The notes: generated by a model from the sequence alone, not told the origin. A stretch of 48,150 bases of DNA from an uncultured Faecalibacterium sp. (GCA_944385995.1 CALWZL010000009.1:1-48150), one strand, 5' to 3'; counted from the stretch's first letter, positions 1 to 8,353 are shown. Translations and numbers: made by a program.

Positions 1-219
1 CTGTACTGTTCCGGCGGCTGCGCCGCCAACGCCTACCACGCCACCGGCAGCATCCGGGGCGTGTACGAGTACGGCTGTGAGCTGTTCAAGAAGCGGATCG
101 AGTGCGCCATCATGATCCAGGTGGCCGAAAACCAGGACCTGGCCGAAAAGGGCGTGGAAGTGCCCATCCAGCTGGGAGGCAGCTGCACCGCCTGCGCCGA
201 CGGCGAGGGCTGCGAATGA
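1..219 (+). CDS. scfB: SCIFF peptide maturase, C-terminal end (partial)
   Basis: Frame 1 is open from the window edge to a TGA at 217-219, giving the last 72 residues of a longer protein. It begins with the Cys-rich stretch LYCSGGCAANAY and continues with a second Cys in YEYGCELFKKRIECA and a final CTAC. This is the SPASM-type auxiliary iron-sulphur region of radical SAM maturases. The CSGGCAANAY wording and the GCELFKKRIECA tail match, from memory, the thioether-forming maturase of the 'six cysteines in forty-five' (SCIFF) peptide, which is near universal in Clostridia. The SCIFF peptide gene and the CX3CX2C radical SAM core must lie to the left of the window. The stop overlaps the next start (ATGA), so the two genes are translationally coupled. 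Confidence 0.8.
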   Translation: MYCSGGCAANAYHATGSIRGVYEYGCELFKKRIECAIMIQVAENQDLAEKGVEVPIQLGGSCTACADGEGCE

Positions 220-1616
220 GCGCCACCCCCATCGCGGATTTTGTCCGGGGGTATGCGGCCTCTGACACCTCCCGGCTCCACATGCCGGGGCACAAGGGCC
301 GTGGCCCCCTGGGCTGCGAGGGGCTGGACCTGACCGAGATCGCCGGGGCGGACGAGCTGTACGAGGCGGAGGGAATCATTGCCCAGAGCGAAGCAAACAC
401 CGCCCGGCTGTTCGGCACGGCGGGGACCTGGTACGGCACCGAGGGTTCCTCCCAGTGCATCCGGGCCATGGTGTTTCTGGCCTTGCAGGCGGCACCGAAC
501 GGGTCACAAAGGCCGGTTCTGCTGGCCGCCCGGAACGCCCACAAGGCTTTGCTGTATGCGGCGGCTTTGCTGGATATCGACGTGGAATGGCTGTGGCCCC
601 CGGCGGGGCCCGACGCCAGCCTCTGCGCCTGCCCGGTGGACCCGGCGGCGCTGGCTGCCGCCCTGGAGGGGATGGAACAGGCGGGGCGGCGGCCCTTTGC
701 GGTCTACCTGACCAGCCCCGACTACCTGGGGGGCATCCAGGACGTGGCCGCCCTGGCCCCCCTCTGCCACGCCCATGGGGTGCCCCTGCTGGTGGACAAC
801 GCCCACGGGGCCTACCTGCGGTTTCTGCCGGGGGGCAGCCGCCACCCCATCGACCTGGGGGCGGACCTGTGCTGTGATTCGGCCCACAAGACCTTGCCGG
901 TCCTCACCGGCGGGGCCTACCTCCACGTCGGACATGGGATGCTCCGCCCCGACCCGGCGGCGGTGCGGGGGGCCATGTGCCTGTTCGGCTCCACCAGCCC
1001 TTCCTATTTGATCTTGCAGTCCCTGGACCTCTGCGCCGGGGCCCTGGCCGGGGACTGGCCCGCCCGGCTGGCCGATTGCGTCGCCCGGCTGGACGGGCTG
1101 AAACAGGACTTGTCGGGCCTCTGTCCCGGCCTGGTCCGCCCCTCCGAGCCCCTGAAACTGGTGTTGGACGGGGCGGCGGTGGGCCGCAGCGGCGGCGCCC
1201 TGGCCGACCTGTTCCGGGCTCACCGGGTGGAGTGCGAGTACGCCGACACCCGGTATCTGGTGCTGATGTTCGCCCCCGGCAACCTCCCCCGGGACTTTGA
1301 CCGGGTGCGGGCGGCGGCGGCCCGGGCGGTGAGCTGCCCCGGGACCGATTCCGCCCCGGGGGACCTTTCCCCGGCGGTCTGGCCCGCCCTGGCCCGGCAG
1401 GCCCGGCCGGCCTGTTCCATCCGCCAGGCGGTGTTCGCCCGGCAGGAGCGGATTCCGGCCCGGGACGCCGCTGGAAGGGTCTGCGCCCTGCCCACGGTGG
1501 CCTGTCCGCCGGCCATCCCCATCGCCGTCAGCGGCGAGGAAATCGGCCCGGCGGCGGTGGAGCTGTTCCGGTATTACGGCATCGAAACGGTTTCGGTGAT
1601 TCCCCGGGAAAATTGA
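216..1616 (+). CDS. Orn/Lys/Arg decarboxylase-like PLP enzyme
   Basis: A 466-residue fold-type I PLP enzyme of the Orn/Lys/Arg decarboxylase major-domain family. The start is the ATG at 216, which overlaps the SCIFF maturase stop by 4 nt; upstream Mets in this frame lie inside the maturase. Near the N-terminus it has the family hallmark RLHMPGHKG. It also has the aspartate-containing VDNAHGAY and the PLP-lysine motif DSAHKTLPVLTGG (Lys about residue 225), with STSPSY after it. The C-terminal part resembles the usual small C-terminal domain of basic amino-acid decarboxylases such as SpeA/YaaO/Cad. The length fits the Gram-positive short form (about 460-490 residues), which lacks the wing domain. 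Lysine, arginine or another substrate cannot be told from sequence. A Rho-independent terminator follows within 10 nt, so the operon ends here. Confidence 0.85.
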   Translation: MSATPIADFVRGYAASDTSRLHMPGHKGRGPLGCEGLDLTEIAGADELYEAEGIIAQSEANTARLFGTAGTWYGTEGSSQCIRAMVFLALQAAPNGSQRPVLLAARNAHKALLYAAALLDIDVEWLWPPAGPDASLCACPVDPAALAAALEGMEQAGRRPFAVYLTSPDYLGGIQDVAALAPLCHAHGVPLLVDNAHGAYLRFLPGGSRHPIDLGADLCCDSAHKTLPVLTGGAYLHVGHGMLRPDPAAVRGAMCLFGSTSPSYLILQSLDLCAGALAGDWPARLADCVARLDGLKQDLSGLCPGLVRPSEPLKLVLDGAAVGRSGGALADLFRAHRVECEYADTRYLVLMFAPGNLPRDFDRVRAAAARAVSCPGTDSAPGDLSPAVWPALARQARPACSIRQAVFARQERIPARDAAGRVCALPTVACPPAIPIAVSGEEIGPAAVELFRYYGIETVSVIPREN

Positions 1617-1624
1617 ATCTCCAG

Positions 1625-1652
1625 ACGGCAGGGAAAATCCCTGCCGTTTTTT
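1625..1652 (+). terminator. Rho-independent terminator after the decarboxylase
   Basis: A perfect 10-bp stem (1625-1634 with 1638-1647) with a 3-nt AAA loop runs straight into a T tract (1647-1652). It starts 8 nt after the stop codon at 1616. Confidence 0.93.
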
Positions 1653-1663
1653 GGTATCCGGTC

Positions 1664-1692
1664 TTGACAGCGGGGCTCCGCAGTGATATGAT
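1664..1692 (+). promoter_or_regulatory. Strong SigA promoter of the ABC transporter operon
   Basis: TTGACA (1664-1669), 17 nt, TATGAT (1687-1692), with an extended TGA directly before the -10. An inverted repeat, TGATAT-N7-ATATCA (1684-1702), covers the -10 and the presumed start site and could be a repressor operator. No regulator gene is adjacent. The 5' leader is about 75 nt. Confidence 0.85.
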
Positions 1693-1776
1693 TTTGATAT
1701 CAAAAAGATGCACAGCCTCCCGCCAGAGGGGCGGAAACGGGGCTGACGCATCGGTGCAGACGGGGAGGAGATGCCT

Positions 1777-2496
1777 ATGCTGAACATCCAACATCTGACC
1801 AAAGTCTACGGGGACAAAAAGGCGGTGGACGATTTGTCCCTGCACATCCGCCCGGGGGAGATTTACGGCTTCATCGGGCACAACGGCGCCGGCAAGACCA
1901 CCACACTGAAGAGCTGCTGTGGGATTCTGGGGTTTGACGGGGGAGAGATTCTGGTGGACGGCGTTTCGATCCGCACCGACCCCCTGGCCTGCAAGCGGAA
2001 GATGGCCTACATCCCGGACAATCCCGACCTGTACGAATACATGACGGGGATTCAGTACCTGAACTTCATCGGGGACGTGTTCGGGGTGCCGGCCGGGGAG
2101 CGGCGGGAGCGGATTCGGAGGTATGGGGACTTGTTCGAGCTGACCCGGGACCTGGCCCAGCCGGTGAGCGCCTACTCCCACGGCATGAAGCAGAAGCTGG
2201 CCATCCTGTCGGCCCTGCTCCACAGCCCGAAACTGATGCTGATGGACGAGCCCTTTGTGGGGCTGGACCCCAAGGCCTCCCATCAGCTGAAAATCCTGAT
2301 GCGGCAGATGTGCGACCAGGGGGGCGCCATCTTTTTCTCCACCCATGTGCTGGAGGTGGCGGAGAAGCTCTGTGACAAGGTGGCCATCATCCGGGGCGGC
2401 CGGCTGGTGCGGGCCGGGACCATGGAGGAAGTCAAGGGAGATGATTCCCTGGAAGAGGTCTTTCTGGAGCTGGAAGGGGAGAAAAAGGATGTTTAA
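1777..2496 (+). CDS. ABC transporter ATP-binding protein
   Basis: A 239-residue ABC ATPase. It shows Walker A GHNGAGKTT, a Q-loop region, the signature YSHGMKQKL (an SHGMKQ variant of LSGGQ typical of CcmA/NatA-type exporters), Walker B LMLMDEP and the H-loop FFSTHVLE. An ATG at 1771 lies only 2 nt from the GGAGG (1764-1768). The in-frame ATG at 1777 has 8-nt spacing and is preferred, so the product begins MLNIQHLTKVYG. The permease gene overlaps its 3' end by 8 nt. It probably energises export of an unknown substrate together with the next protein. Confidence 0.93.
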   Translation: MLNIQHLTKVYGDKKAVDDLSLHIRPGEIYGFIGHNGAGKTTTLKSCCGILGFDGGEILVDGVSIRTDPLACKRKMAYIPDNPDLYEYMTGIQYLNFIGDVFGVPAGERRERIRRYGDLFELTRDLAQPVSAYSHGMKQKLAILSALLHSPKLMLMDEPFVGLDPKASHQLKILMRQMCDQGGAIFFSTHVLEVAEKLCDKVAIIRGGRLVRAGTMEEVKGDDSLEEVFLELEGEKKDV

Positions 2497-4084
2497 AGCC
2501 CTGGTCAAAAAGCAGTGGCTGGAACTGACGGCGCCGCTGCGGCGGAGCAGTGCCACCGGCCGGAGCCGGACCGGCTGGAAGGCGGCGGCCTTTGGGGTGC
2601 TGATGGCCTGCCTGTTCGGGCTGGTGATGGTGAGCATCGGGGTTTTGGATGCCCTGCTGTGTCCCACACTCACAGAAGCGGGGCTGGACTGGCTGTATTT
2701 TGTGCTGTCGGCCGCGCCCGCCCTGCTGGTGGGGGTGATCGGCGGCGGGATGGTGGCCTACAGCTCCCTCTATGCCGCCCGGGACAACGAAATGCTCCTG
2801 TCCCTGCCCATTCCGCCCGAAATGATTCTGACGGTGCGGATGGGCTATGTCTGGGCCCTGGGCACCAGTTATCTGGCCCTGCTGCTGGTGCCGGCCTACG
2901 GGGTGTATTTCGTGCTGGGCGCCCGGCCTGTAGGGGCGGCGCTGGCCATGGTGCCGGTGATGTGCCTGCTGGGCTGCCTGGTGCTGGCGGTGTCCTGCCT
3001 GGTGGGATGGGCGGCGGCCCTGCTGGGAGGCCGGATCACCCGGTATAAGGCGGTGCTCAACGCCTTTTATGCGGTGGTGGTGCTGGTGCTGGCCTTCGGG
3101 GCCAACTTCGCGGTCCGTCAGGGCCTGGTCTGGATGCTGCAAAATCTGGACGCAGTGTCCCGGAGCGTCCGAACCGACGCCCGGGTGGTCTATCTGCTGG
3201 GCCAGGCCGCCGCCGGAGACCTGCCCGCCCTGGGCCTGCTGGCGCTGGCGGGCCTGGGAGCGCTGGGGGTGTCCTGGGGGATTCTGCGGTGGAACTACCT
3301 GGGGATGATGACCGCCCGGCGGGGCGGTGCCCGGGCGGTGTACCGGGAAAAGCCGGTGCGGGTCCGCAGTGTCCGGGCCGCCCTGCTGAGCCGGGAGGCC
3401 CGGCGGCTGGCCGGGTGCACCAGCTATATGGTGAACGGGACCCTGGCCTGTTTCATGCTGCCGGCGGCGGCCGTGGTCATGGTCTGGAAGGCGGAGGAGC
3501 TGCGGGCCCTGCTGGCCCTCTGGCCCGGCGCCGGCGGCGACGGCGCGGCGGCGGGATGCGCTGCGGTGTGCGCGGTGGTTTCGATGAACCTCATCACGCC
3601 CCCCTCGGTGTCACTGGAGGGGAAAACCCTGTGGCTTTTGCAGTCCCTGCCGGTGACCCCCTGGCAGGCGCTGCGGGCCAAGCTGGACCTGCACCTGGTG
3701 CTGACCCTGCCGCCGGCCCTGTTGGCGGCGGGGTGCGCGGGCTGGGTGCTGGACTGCGGGCCCCTGCTGACCGTCCTGCTGATGGGGGTGGTCTGGCTGT
3801 ACACCCTCTGGACGGGGGTGCTGGGCCTGGCCCTGGGGGTCAAAATGCCCAATCTCCACTGGACCAATGAGACCGCCGCCGTCAAAAACGGCGCCGCCCC
3901 GGTTCTGACCCTCCTGGGCGGCTGGGTCATCCTGGGACTGCTGGGGGGAATGTGGTGGCTGACCCGGGGAATGTTGGGCCCGGCGGGAAGTCTGGCGGCC
4001 TGCGGCGGGGCGGTGGCCCTGGGGTGCGGCGTCCTGCTGTGGTGGCTGCGCCGGCGCGGGTCCGCAATCTTTGCACAGTTATAA
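2489..4084 (+). CDS. ABC transporter permease, large multi-pass
   Basis: A 531-residue integral membrane protein beginning MFKALVKKQW at the ATG 2489, which overlaps the ATPase gene. The earlier part of the open frame is only a read-through of the ATPase region. I count about 10 to 12 hydrophobic segments, for example around residues 33-55, 70-95, 130-180, 190-215, 380-400 and 440-530. A cytoplasmic ARDNEMLLSLPIPP stretch lies after the second segment; it is common in ABC-2-like exporter permeases of Clostridia and is a likely coupling region. No extracytoplasmic binding protein is encoded, which supports export. The substrate is unknown. The next terminator-like hairpin lies 110 nt downstream. 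Confidence 0.85.
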   Translation: MFKALVKKQWLELTAPLRRSSATGRSRTGWKAAAFGVLMACLFGLVMVSIGVLDALLCPTLTEAGLDWLYFVLSAAPALLVGVIGGGMVAYSSLYAARDNEMLLSLPIPPEMILTVRMGYVWALGTSYLALLLVPAYGVYFVLGARPVGAALAMVPVMCLLGCLVLAVSCLVGWAAALLGGRITRYKAVLNAFYAVVVLVLAFGANFAVRQGLVWMLQNLDAVSRSVRTDARVVYLLGQAAAGDLPALGLLALAGLGALGVSWGILRWNYLGMMTARRGGARAVYREKPVRVRSVRAALLSREARRLAGCTSYMVNGTLACFMLPAAAVVMVWKAEELRALLALWPGAGGDGAAAGCAAVCAVVSMNLITPPSVSLEGKTLWLLQSLPVTPWQALRAKLDLHLVLTLPPALLAAGCAGWVLDCGPLLTVLLMGVVWLYTLWTGVLGLALGVKMPNLHWTNETAAVKNGAAPVLTLLGGWVILGLLGGMWWLTRGMLGPAGSLAACGGAVALGCGVLLWWLRRRGSAIFAQL

Positions 4085-4146
4085 GGGATTCAGAGCTTGA
4101 AAAAGCATCAATCAGACAATAAATTGCAAAGAAATTGTAAACTGCC

Positions 4147-4175
4147 TTGCAGCCATTTCCAAAAACTGGTACAAT
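4147..4175 (+). promoter_or_regulatory. SigA promoter of the glycosyltransferase operon
   Basis: TTGCAG (4147-4152), 17 nt, TACAAT (4170-4175), with an extended TGG directly before the -10. The expected start is near 4182, so the leader of the gene at 4404 would be about 220 nt. Confidence 0.8.
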
Positions 4176-4194
4176 ACCAACCAAGGACACGCCA

Positions 4195-4230
4195 GGTCGG
4201 CGGACAGCACCTACTGTCCGTCGGCCTTTT
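4195..4230 (+). terminator. Terminator or attenuator hairpin in the leader
   Basis: A 13-bp stem (4195-4207 with 4214-4226, two G-T wobbles, no mismatch) has a 6-nt loop and is followed by TTTT. It sits just after the promoter at 4147-4175. It could terminate the upstream ABC operon, attenuate the downstream operon, or end a very short RNA. Confidence 0.65.
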
Positions 4231-4403
4231 GCTGCGGGGCAAAAAGGGAGGCGTGCCCGGAAAATCTCTTTGGGCGGCAGATTTTCGGCAAAAGAGGAAA
4301 AATTTTCCTTTTGTGCAAAAAATTCCCTTTCTGACTCGTTGTTATAGATGTGAGAAAAACGATTCCGAACATCCAGACAGCCTTGTTACGGAGGTGTTTG
4401 ACT

Positions 4404-6143
4404 ATGAAAATCCTGCTGACGACGGATTGGTGGACCCCGGCGGTCAACGGCGTGGTGCGGTCTGTGACCCTGCTGCGGCGGGAGCTGATGGCCCGGGGCC
4501 ATGATGTCAAGGTTTTGACCCTGTCGTCCACCAGTCATTCCTATGAGGAGGACGGCGTCATTTATTTGGGGAGTCTCAGCGCCGACCGGGTGTATCCGGG
4601 GGCGCGGGTGCGGTTTGCGGCCTGGAACCGCTGGATGAAAGCGCTGACCGACTGGCGGCCGGACATCATCCACTCCCAGTGCGAATTCTCGACGTTTTTG
4701 CCGGCGTGGCGGCTGGCCCGGCGGTGCGGCTGCCCGCTGGTCCATACCTACCACACGGTGTACGAAGATTATACCCGGTACGTTTTCCCCAGCGAGCGGT
4801 ACGGGCGGGCGGCGGTCAAGGAGCTGACCCGGCTGTTTTCGGGGCGGTGCGACGCCATCATCGCCCCCACCGGCAAGGTCACCGGCCTGCTGGAAGAGTA
4901 CAGGGTGAACTGCCCGGTGTACACGGTGCCCACCGGCATCGACCTGGGGGCCTTTCATCCGGCGCCTGCGGCGGACAAGCAGGCCCTGCGCCGGACCCTG
5001 GGCCTGCCGGAACAGGACACCATCCTGGTGGCGGTGGGACGGCTGGCAGCCGAGAAAAACCACGGCGAACTGCTCCGCCTGCTGGCCAGAGAGCCGGCGG
5101 ACCAGCGGCCCCTGCTGCTGTTTGTGGGGGACGGCCCGGTCCGTGCCCAGCTGGAACAGCAGGCCGCCGACCTGGGCCTGGTGGACCGAGTGATGTTTGC
5201 GGGGATGGTCCCGCCGTCGGAAGTGGTGCGGTATTACCAGGCGGGCGACGCCTTTGTCTGCGCCTCCCAGAGCGAGACCCAGGGCCTGACCTATTTTGAG
5301 GCCCTGGCCTGCGGCCTGCCCACCCTGGTCCGGGCCGACCCCTGCCTGGACGGGGTGGTGGAAAACGGCGTCAACGGCTGGCAGTGGAAGGACGGGGCCG
5401 AATTTCATCAGGCCCTGGCGGCCTTCTGTGCCGGCGGCACCCGGGAGGCCCTGTCGGCCGGGGCCCTGGCCACCGCCGAGCGGTTTTCGGCGGAGCACTT
5501 CGCCGACCAGGTCCTGAAGGTCTACCAGGAAACCCTGGACCGCCGCAACAGCGTCCCCGGCGGGCTGCCTGCCAGCGTGCCGGCGGCCGCCTCGGGGGTG
5601 GGCTTTTTCCTCTGCCTGTGGCTGGGGGTCTGGGCCTGGCGCAAGGGCCTGCTGACCGACCTGGGGGCCCTTCAGAGCTGGGTGGCCGGCCTGGGCATCT
5701 GGGCCGCCGCGGCCTTTGTGGCCTTCCAGGCCATCCAGGTGGTGGTGCCGGTGCTGCCCGGCGGGCTGGGATGCCTGGCCGGGGTGATTCTGTTCGGCCC
5801 CTGGTATGGCTTTGCCTATAACTATGTGGGAATCTGCGCCGGGTCCCTGGCCGCCTTCGGGGTGGCCCGGTACTGCGGGCGCCCCCTGCTGGAACGGATG
5901 TTCCCGCGAAAGCTGCTGGTCAAATACGACCGCTGGATGGGCCACAAGAGTTTTTCCAAGTGGTTCGCCCTGGCGATTTTCCTGCCGGTGGCGCCGGATG
6001 ATTTCCTGTGCTACCTGGCCGGCACCACCTCGATGCGGTGGGATCAGTTTACTTTCATCATCCTGACCTGCAAGCCCTTTGCGATTGCCGCCTACAGCAC
6101 CGGCCTGACCGTGGCCATGAACGCGATTTTGCGTCTGATTTGA
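4404..6143 (+). CDS. Glycosyltransferase family 4 fused to a VTT (DedA/TVP38) membrane domain
   Basis: A 579-residue two-part protein starting at ATG 4404 behind an ACGGAGGTG ribosome site. Residues 1 to about 370 are a GT-B fold GT4 enzyme. It begins MKILLTTDWWTPAVNGVV, has a central VAVGRLAAEKN sugar-nucleotide loop, and an EX7E motif in SQSETQGLTYFEALACG near residue 290. This part resembles the diacylglycerol glucosyltransferases of Firmicutes that make monoglucosyl-diacylglycerol. Residues about 390-579 are hydrophobic with VVVPVLPGGLGCLAGVILFG and PVAPDDFLCYLAG, typical of VTT/TVP38 (SNARE-associated, lipid scramblase-like) proteins. A lipid glycosylating enzyme tied to a candidate lipid flippase or scramblase is my inference. 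It shares an operon with the next two genes (25-nt and 30-nt gaps). Confidence 0.85.
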   Translation: MKILLTTDWWTPAVNGVVRSVTLLRRELMARGHDVKVLTLSSTSHSYEEDGVIYLGSLSADRVYPGARVRFAAWNRWMKALTDWRPDIIHSQCEFSTFLPAWRLARRCGCPLVHTYHTVYEDYTRYVFPSERYGRAAVKELTRLFSGRCDAIIAPTGKVTGLLEEYRVNCPVYTVPTGIDLGAFHPAPAADKQALRRTLGLPEQDTILVAVGRLAAEKNHGELLRLLAREPADQRPLLLFVGDGPVRAQLEQQAADLGLVDRVMFAGMVPPSEVVRYYQAGDAFVCASQSETQGLTYFEALACGLPTLVRADPCLDGVVENGVNGWQWKDGAEFHQALAAFCAGGTREALSAGALATAERFSAEHFADQVLKVYQETLDRRNSVPGGLPASVPAAASGVGFFLCLWLGVWAWRKGLLTDLGALQSWVAGLGIWAAAAFVAFQAIQVVVPVLPGGLGCLAGVILFGPWYGFAYNYVGICAGSLAAFGVARYCGRPLLERMFPRKLLVKYDRWMGHKSFSKWFALAIFLPVAPDDFLCYLAGTTSMRWDQFTFIILTCKPFAIAAYSTGLTVAMNAILRLI

Positions 6144-6168
6144 ATCAGACCCCAGAGGAAGTGGAACA

Positions 6169-7248
6169 ATGTCTGTCTGTATCTATCAGGGCGGGTATGA
6201 TACCGTCCGCAAGAGCGGGGTGGGCAAGGCGCTGGAACACCAGGCCGCCGCCCTCAAGAGTGCCGGCCTGCCCCTGGTGGAGGAGATTCCCCCCGCCGGC
6301 CCCGAGGCCAAAGCCTGCGTGGTGCATCTGAATACCGTCCTGCCCGGCGCCCCCCTGGCGGCCGCCCGCGCCCATGCCCGGGGCTGCAAGGTGGTGTACT
6401 ACGGACACTCGACGATGGAGGATTTCCGCAACAGCTTTTGCGGGTCCAACCTGCTGGCGCCGCTGTTCAAGCGGTGGCTGATCTTCTGCTACCGGCAGGG
6501 GGATGTGGTCATCACCCCCAGCGTCTATTCCCGGCGGATTCTGATGGGCTACAAGATCGGCCGGCCCATCTACACCCTGTCCAACGGCATCGACACCGAC
6601 TTTTTCAAGCCGGACCCGGTCCGCGGCGCCCGGTTCCGGGAGCGGTACGGCCTGGCGGAGGGACAGAAGTGCGTGATTTCGGTGGGGCACTGGATGGTCC
6701 GCAAGGGCCTGCCCGACTTTGTGGAGCTGGCCCGCCGGATGCCCCAGGTGCGGTTTATCTGGTTCGGCCAGACCGACGCCCCCCTCCTGACCGAAGAAAT
6801 CCGCACCGCCATGGAGGCGGCCCCCGGGAATGTCCTGTTTGCGGGATTTGTGGGGGCGGACGAGCTGTGCGACGCCTATTGCGGGGCGGACGTGTTCGCC
6901 TTTCTGAGCCACGAGGAGACGGAAGGAATTGTGGTGCTGGAGGCGCTGGCCTGCGGCATTCCCACCCTGGTGCGGGACATTCCGGTCTACGACAACTGGC
7001 TGGAGGACGGCAAATCGGTTTATAAGGCATCCAGTCTGGAGGAATTTGCATCCAAGCTGCGGGATATGCTGGACGGGCATCTGCCCAGCCTGCGGGAAGG
7101 GGGGATGGCGGTGGCCGAGGCCCGGAGCCTGCGGCAGATCGGACAGGCCCTGTGCCGGATCTATGCCTCGGGCGGGTTCCTGGACGCCGCCAAGATGTCC
7201 CCCGAGGAGGCCCGTGCCCAGCGGAAACCTGCCCGCAGCCGCGCATAA
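6169..7248 (+). CDS. Glycosyltransferase family 4, CpoA-like
   Basis: A 359-residue GT4 enzyme. It starts MSVCIYQGGYDTVRKSGVGK, which resembles the opening of Streptococcus CpoA-type proteins that add a second hexose to glucosyl-diacylglycerol. It carries LSNGIDTDFF (GT-B hinge), VGHWMVRKGL and an EX7E motif in SHEETEGIVVLEALACG. The ribosome site is AGAGGAAGTGG just before ATG 6169. In S. pneumoniae the monoglucosyl-diacylglycerol synthase gene (spr0982) and cpoA are neighbours, and the same arrangement here supports a glycolipid role. The acceptor and donor sugar are not determinable from sequence. Confidence 0.8.
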   Translation: MSVCIYQGGYDTVRKSGVGKALEHQAAALKSAGLPLVEEIPPAGPEAKACVVHLNTVLPGAPLAAARAHARGCKVVYYGHSTMEDFRNSFCGSNLLAPLFKRWLIFCYRQGDVVITPSVYSRRILMGYKIGRPIYTLSNGIDTDFFKPDPVRGARFRERYGLAEGQKCVISVGHWMVRKGLPDFVELARRMPQVRFIWFGQTDAPLLTEEIRTAMEAAPGNVLFAGFVGADELCDAYCGADVFAFLSHEETEGIVVLEALACGIPTLVRDIPVYDNWLEDGKSVYKASSLEEFASKLRDMLDGHLPSLREGGMAVAEARSLRQIGQALCRIYASGGFLDAAKMSPEEARAQRKPARSRA

Positions 7249-7278
7249 AATCATCTGCGGCCAGAATAGGATTGGATC

Positions 7279-8100
7279 ATGAATCTACTGTTTTCCATCA
7301 ACCAAAAGTTTGTTCCGCTGTGGAGCCAGTGCATGGCCACCATCCTGCGCCACGGCGGGGCGGACCGGTACGATTTGTACGTCCTTCACTCTGACCTGAC
7401 CGAGGCGGACGGCGCCCGGATGCGGGCGGTGCTCCGCCCCCAGGACAGCTGTACCCTGGTGCCGGTGCCGGATGACCTGTTTGAGGGGTTCCCGGCGTCG
7501 GGGCGGTATCCGCTCCAGATTTATTACCGGCTGGCGGCGCCGCTGGTGCTGCCGGCGGAGCTGGACCGGATTCTCTACCTGGACGTGGACACCGTCATCC
7601 TCAACAGCCTGGAGCCGCTGTACACCTCGGACTTTGGCGGGACGGCCTTCATGGCCTGCAGCCACACCCGGAAGTTCATGGATAAGGTCAATCAGGCCCG
7701 GCTGGGTCTGGAGGAAGGGGTGCGGTATCTGAATTCAGGGGTCCTGCTGATGAATCTGACCTTGCTGCGGCAGATTGTCCATCTGGAGGATATCCGGGAC
7801 TACGCCGAGCAGTACCGCCGCCGCCTGATTCTGCCCGACCAGGATATTTTGACGGCCCTGTTCGGGGACCGGGCCCTGGTGCTGGACAGCCGGATCTACA
7901 ACATGACCGACCGTCTGTACCTGCGTTGCAACGCCACCCCCGGCGAGAAGATCAGCCTGGACTGGGTGGGCCGGAACACGGTGGTGGTCCACTATCTGGG
8001 CAGGCCCAAGCCCTGGCAGAAAAACTACATCGGCCCCCTGGGCGGATTTTACCGCCGGGAGCTGGTCCGCACCCTGGCGAAGGGTGCTGTCCTTTTTTGA
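7279..8100 (+). CDS. Glycosyltransferase family 8 protein
   Basis: A 273-residue GT-A glycosyltransferase of family GT8. It begins MNLLFSINQKFVPLW and has the metal-binding DXD in ILYLDVDTVILN (about residue 100), the mid-domain YLNSGVLLMNL, the DQDIL motif, and the C-terminal HYLGRPKPWQKN whose His is the third metal ligand. GT8 enzymes transfer glucose or galactose with retention. It is the third gene of the operon and may extend the glycan begun by the two GT4 enzymes, or modify another envelope polymer. It is followed by a hairpin and a clear terminator. Confidence 0.87.
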   Translation: MNLLFSINQKFVPLWSQCMATILRHGGADRYDLYVLHSDLTEADGARMRAVLRPQDSCTLVPVPDDLFEGFPASGRYPLQIYYRLAAPLVLPAELDRILYLDVDTVILNSLEPLYTSDFGGTAFMACSHTRKFMDKVNQARLGLEEGVRYLNSGVLLMNLTLLRQIVHLEDIRDYAEQYRRRLILPDQDILTALFGDRALVLDSRIYNMTDRLYLRCNATPGEKISLDWVGRNTVVVHYLGRPKPWQKNYIGPLGGFYRRELVRTLAKGAVLF

Positions 8101-8205
8101 AAAAAGAACCCAAAAACGTTTCACCGTGTACCGCGCAGGGGCGGCGGCCGCGGCTGCGCCGCCGCCCCTGCCGGGGCTCTAAACTGATAGCAGTCCTGTA
8201 AAACG

Positions 8206-8242
8206 AAAACCCCCGCTCCCAAAAACAGGAGCAGGGGTTTTT
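8206..8242 (+). terminator. Terminator of the glycosyltransferase operon
   Basis: AAAACCCC and GCTCC (8206-8219) pair with GGAGC and GGGGTTTT (8228-8241), with one bulged base and an A-rich loop, followed by T. The A run at the 5' side means it may also work on the minus strand. Confidence 0.85.
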
Positions 8243-8353
8243 GTATTGATCAGGCAATCGAAAACTTTGCATCGTACCGTGCCGCAGGCACAAACGTAAA
8301 TGAAGATGCAGGGGTTTGCCGCCCTCCAGCCGTAACGTGAGTGCGCAGCAGTG

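Larger units (their letters stand above)
4085..4403 (+). other. Non-coding leader region with promoter and several hairpins
   Basis: These 319 nt hold no convincing gene. They contain a good promoter (4147-4175), a 13-bp hairpin with a short T run only about 13 nt after the expected start site (4195-4230), and then two AT-rich inverted repeats (about 4258-4287 and 4294-4311) before the gene at 4404. I read it as the structured 5' leader of the glycosyltransferase operon, with the first hairpin possibly also ending the ABC transcript. Confidence 0.6.

Noticed and set aside
504-1802. Long minus-strand frame opposite the decarboxylase and the ABC operon start
   Set aside because: It crosses a perfect terminator and a promoter of the plus strand and is repetitive in Gly, Gln and Arg.
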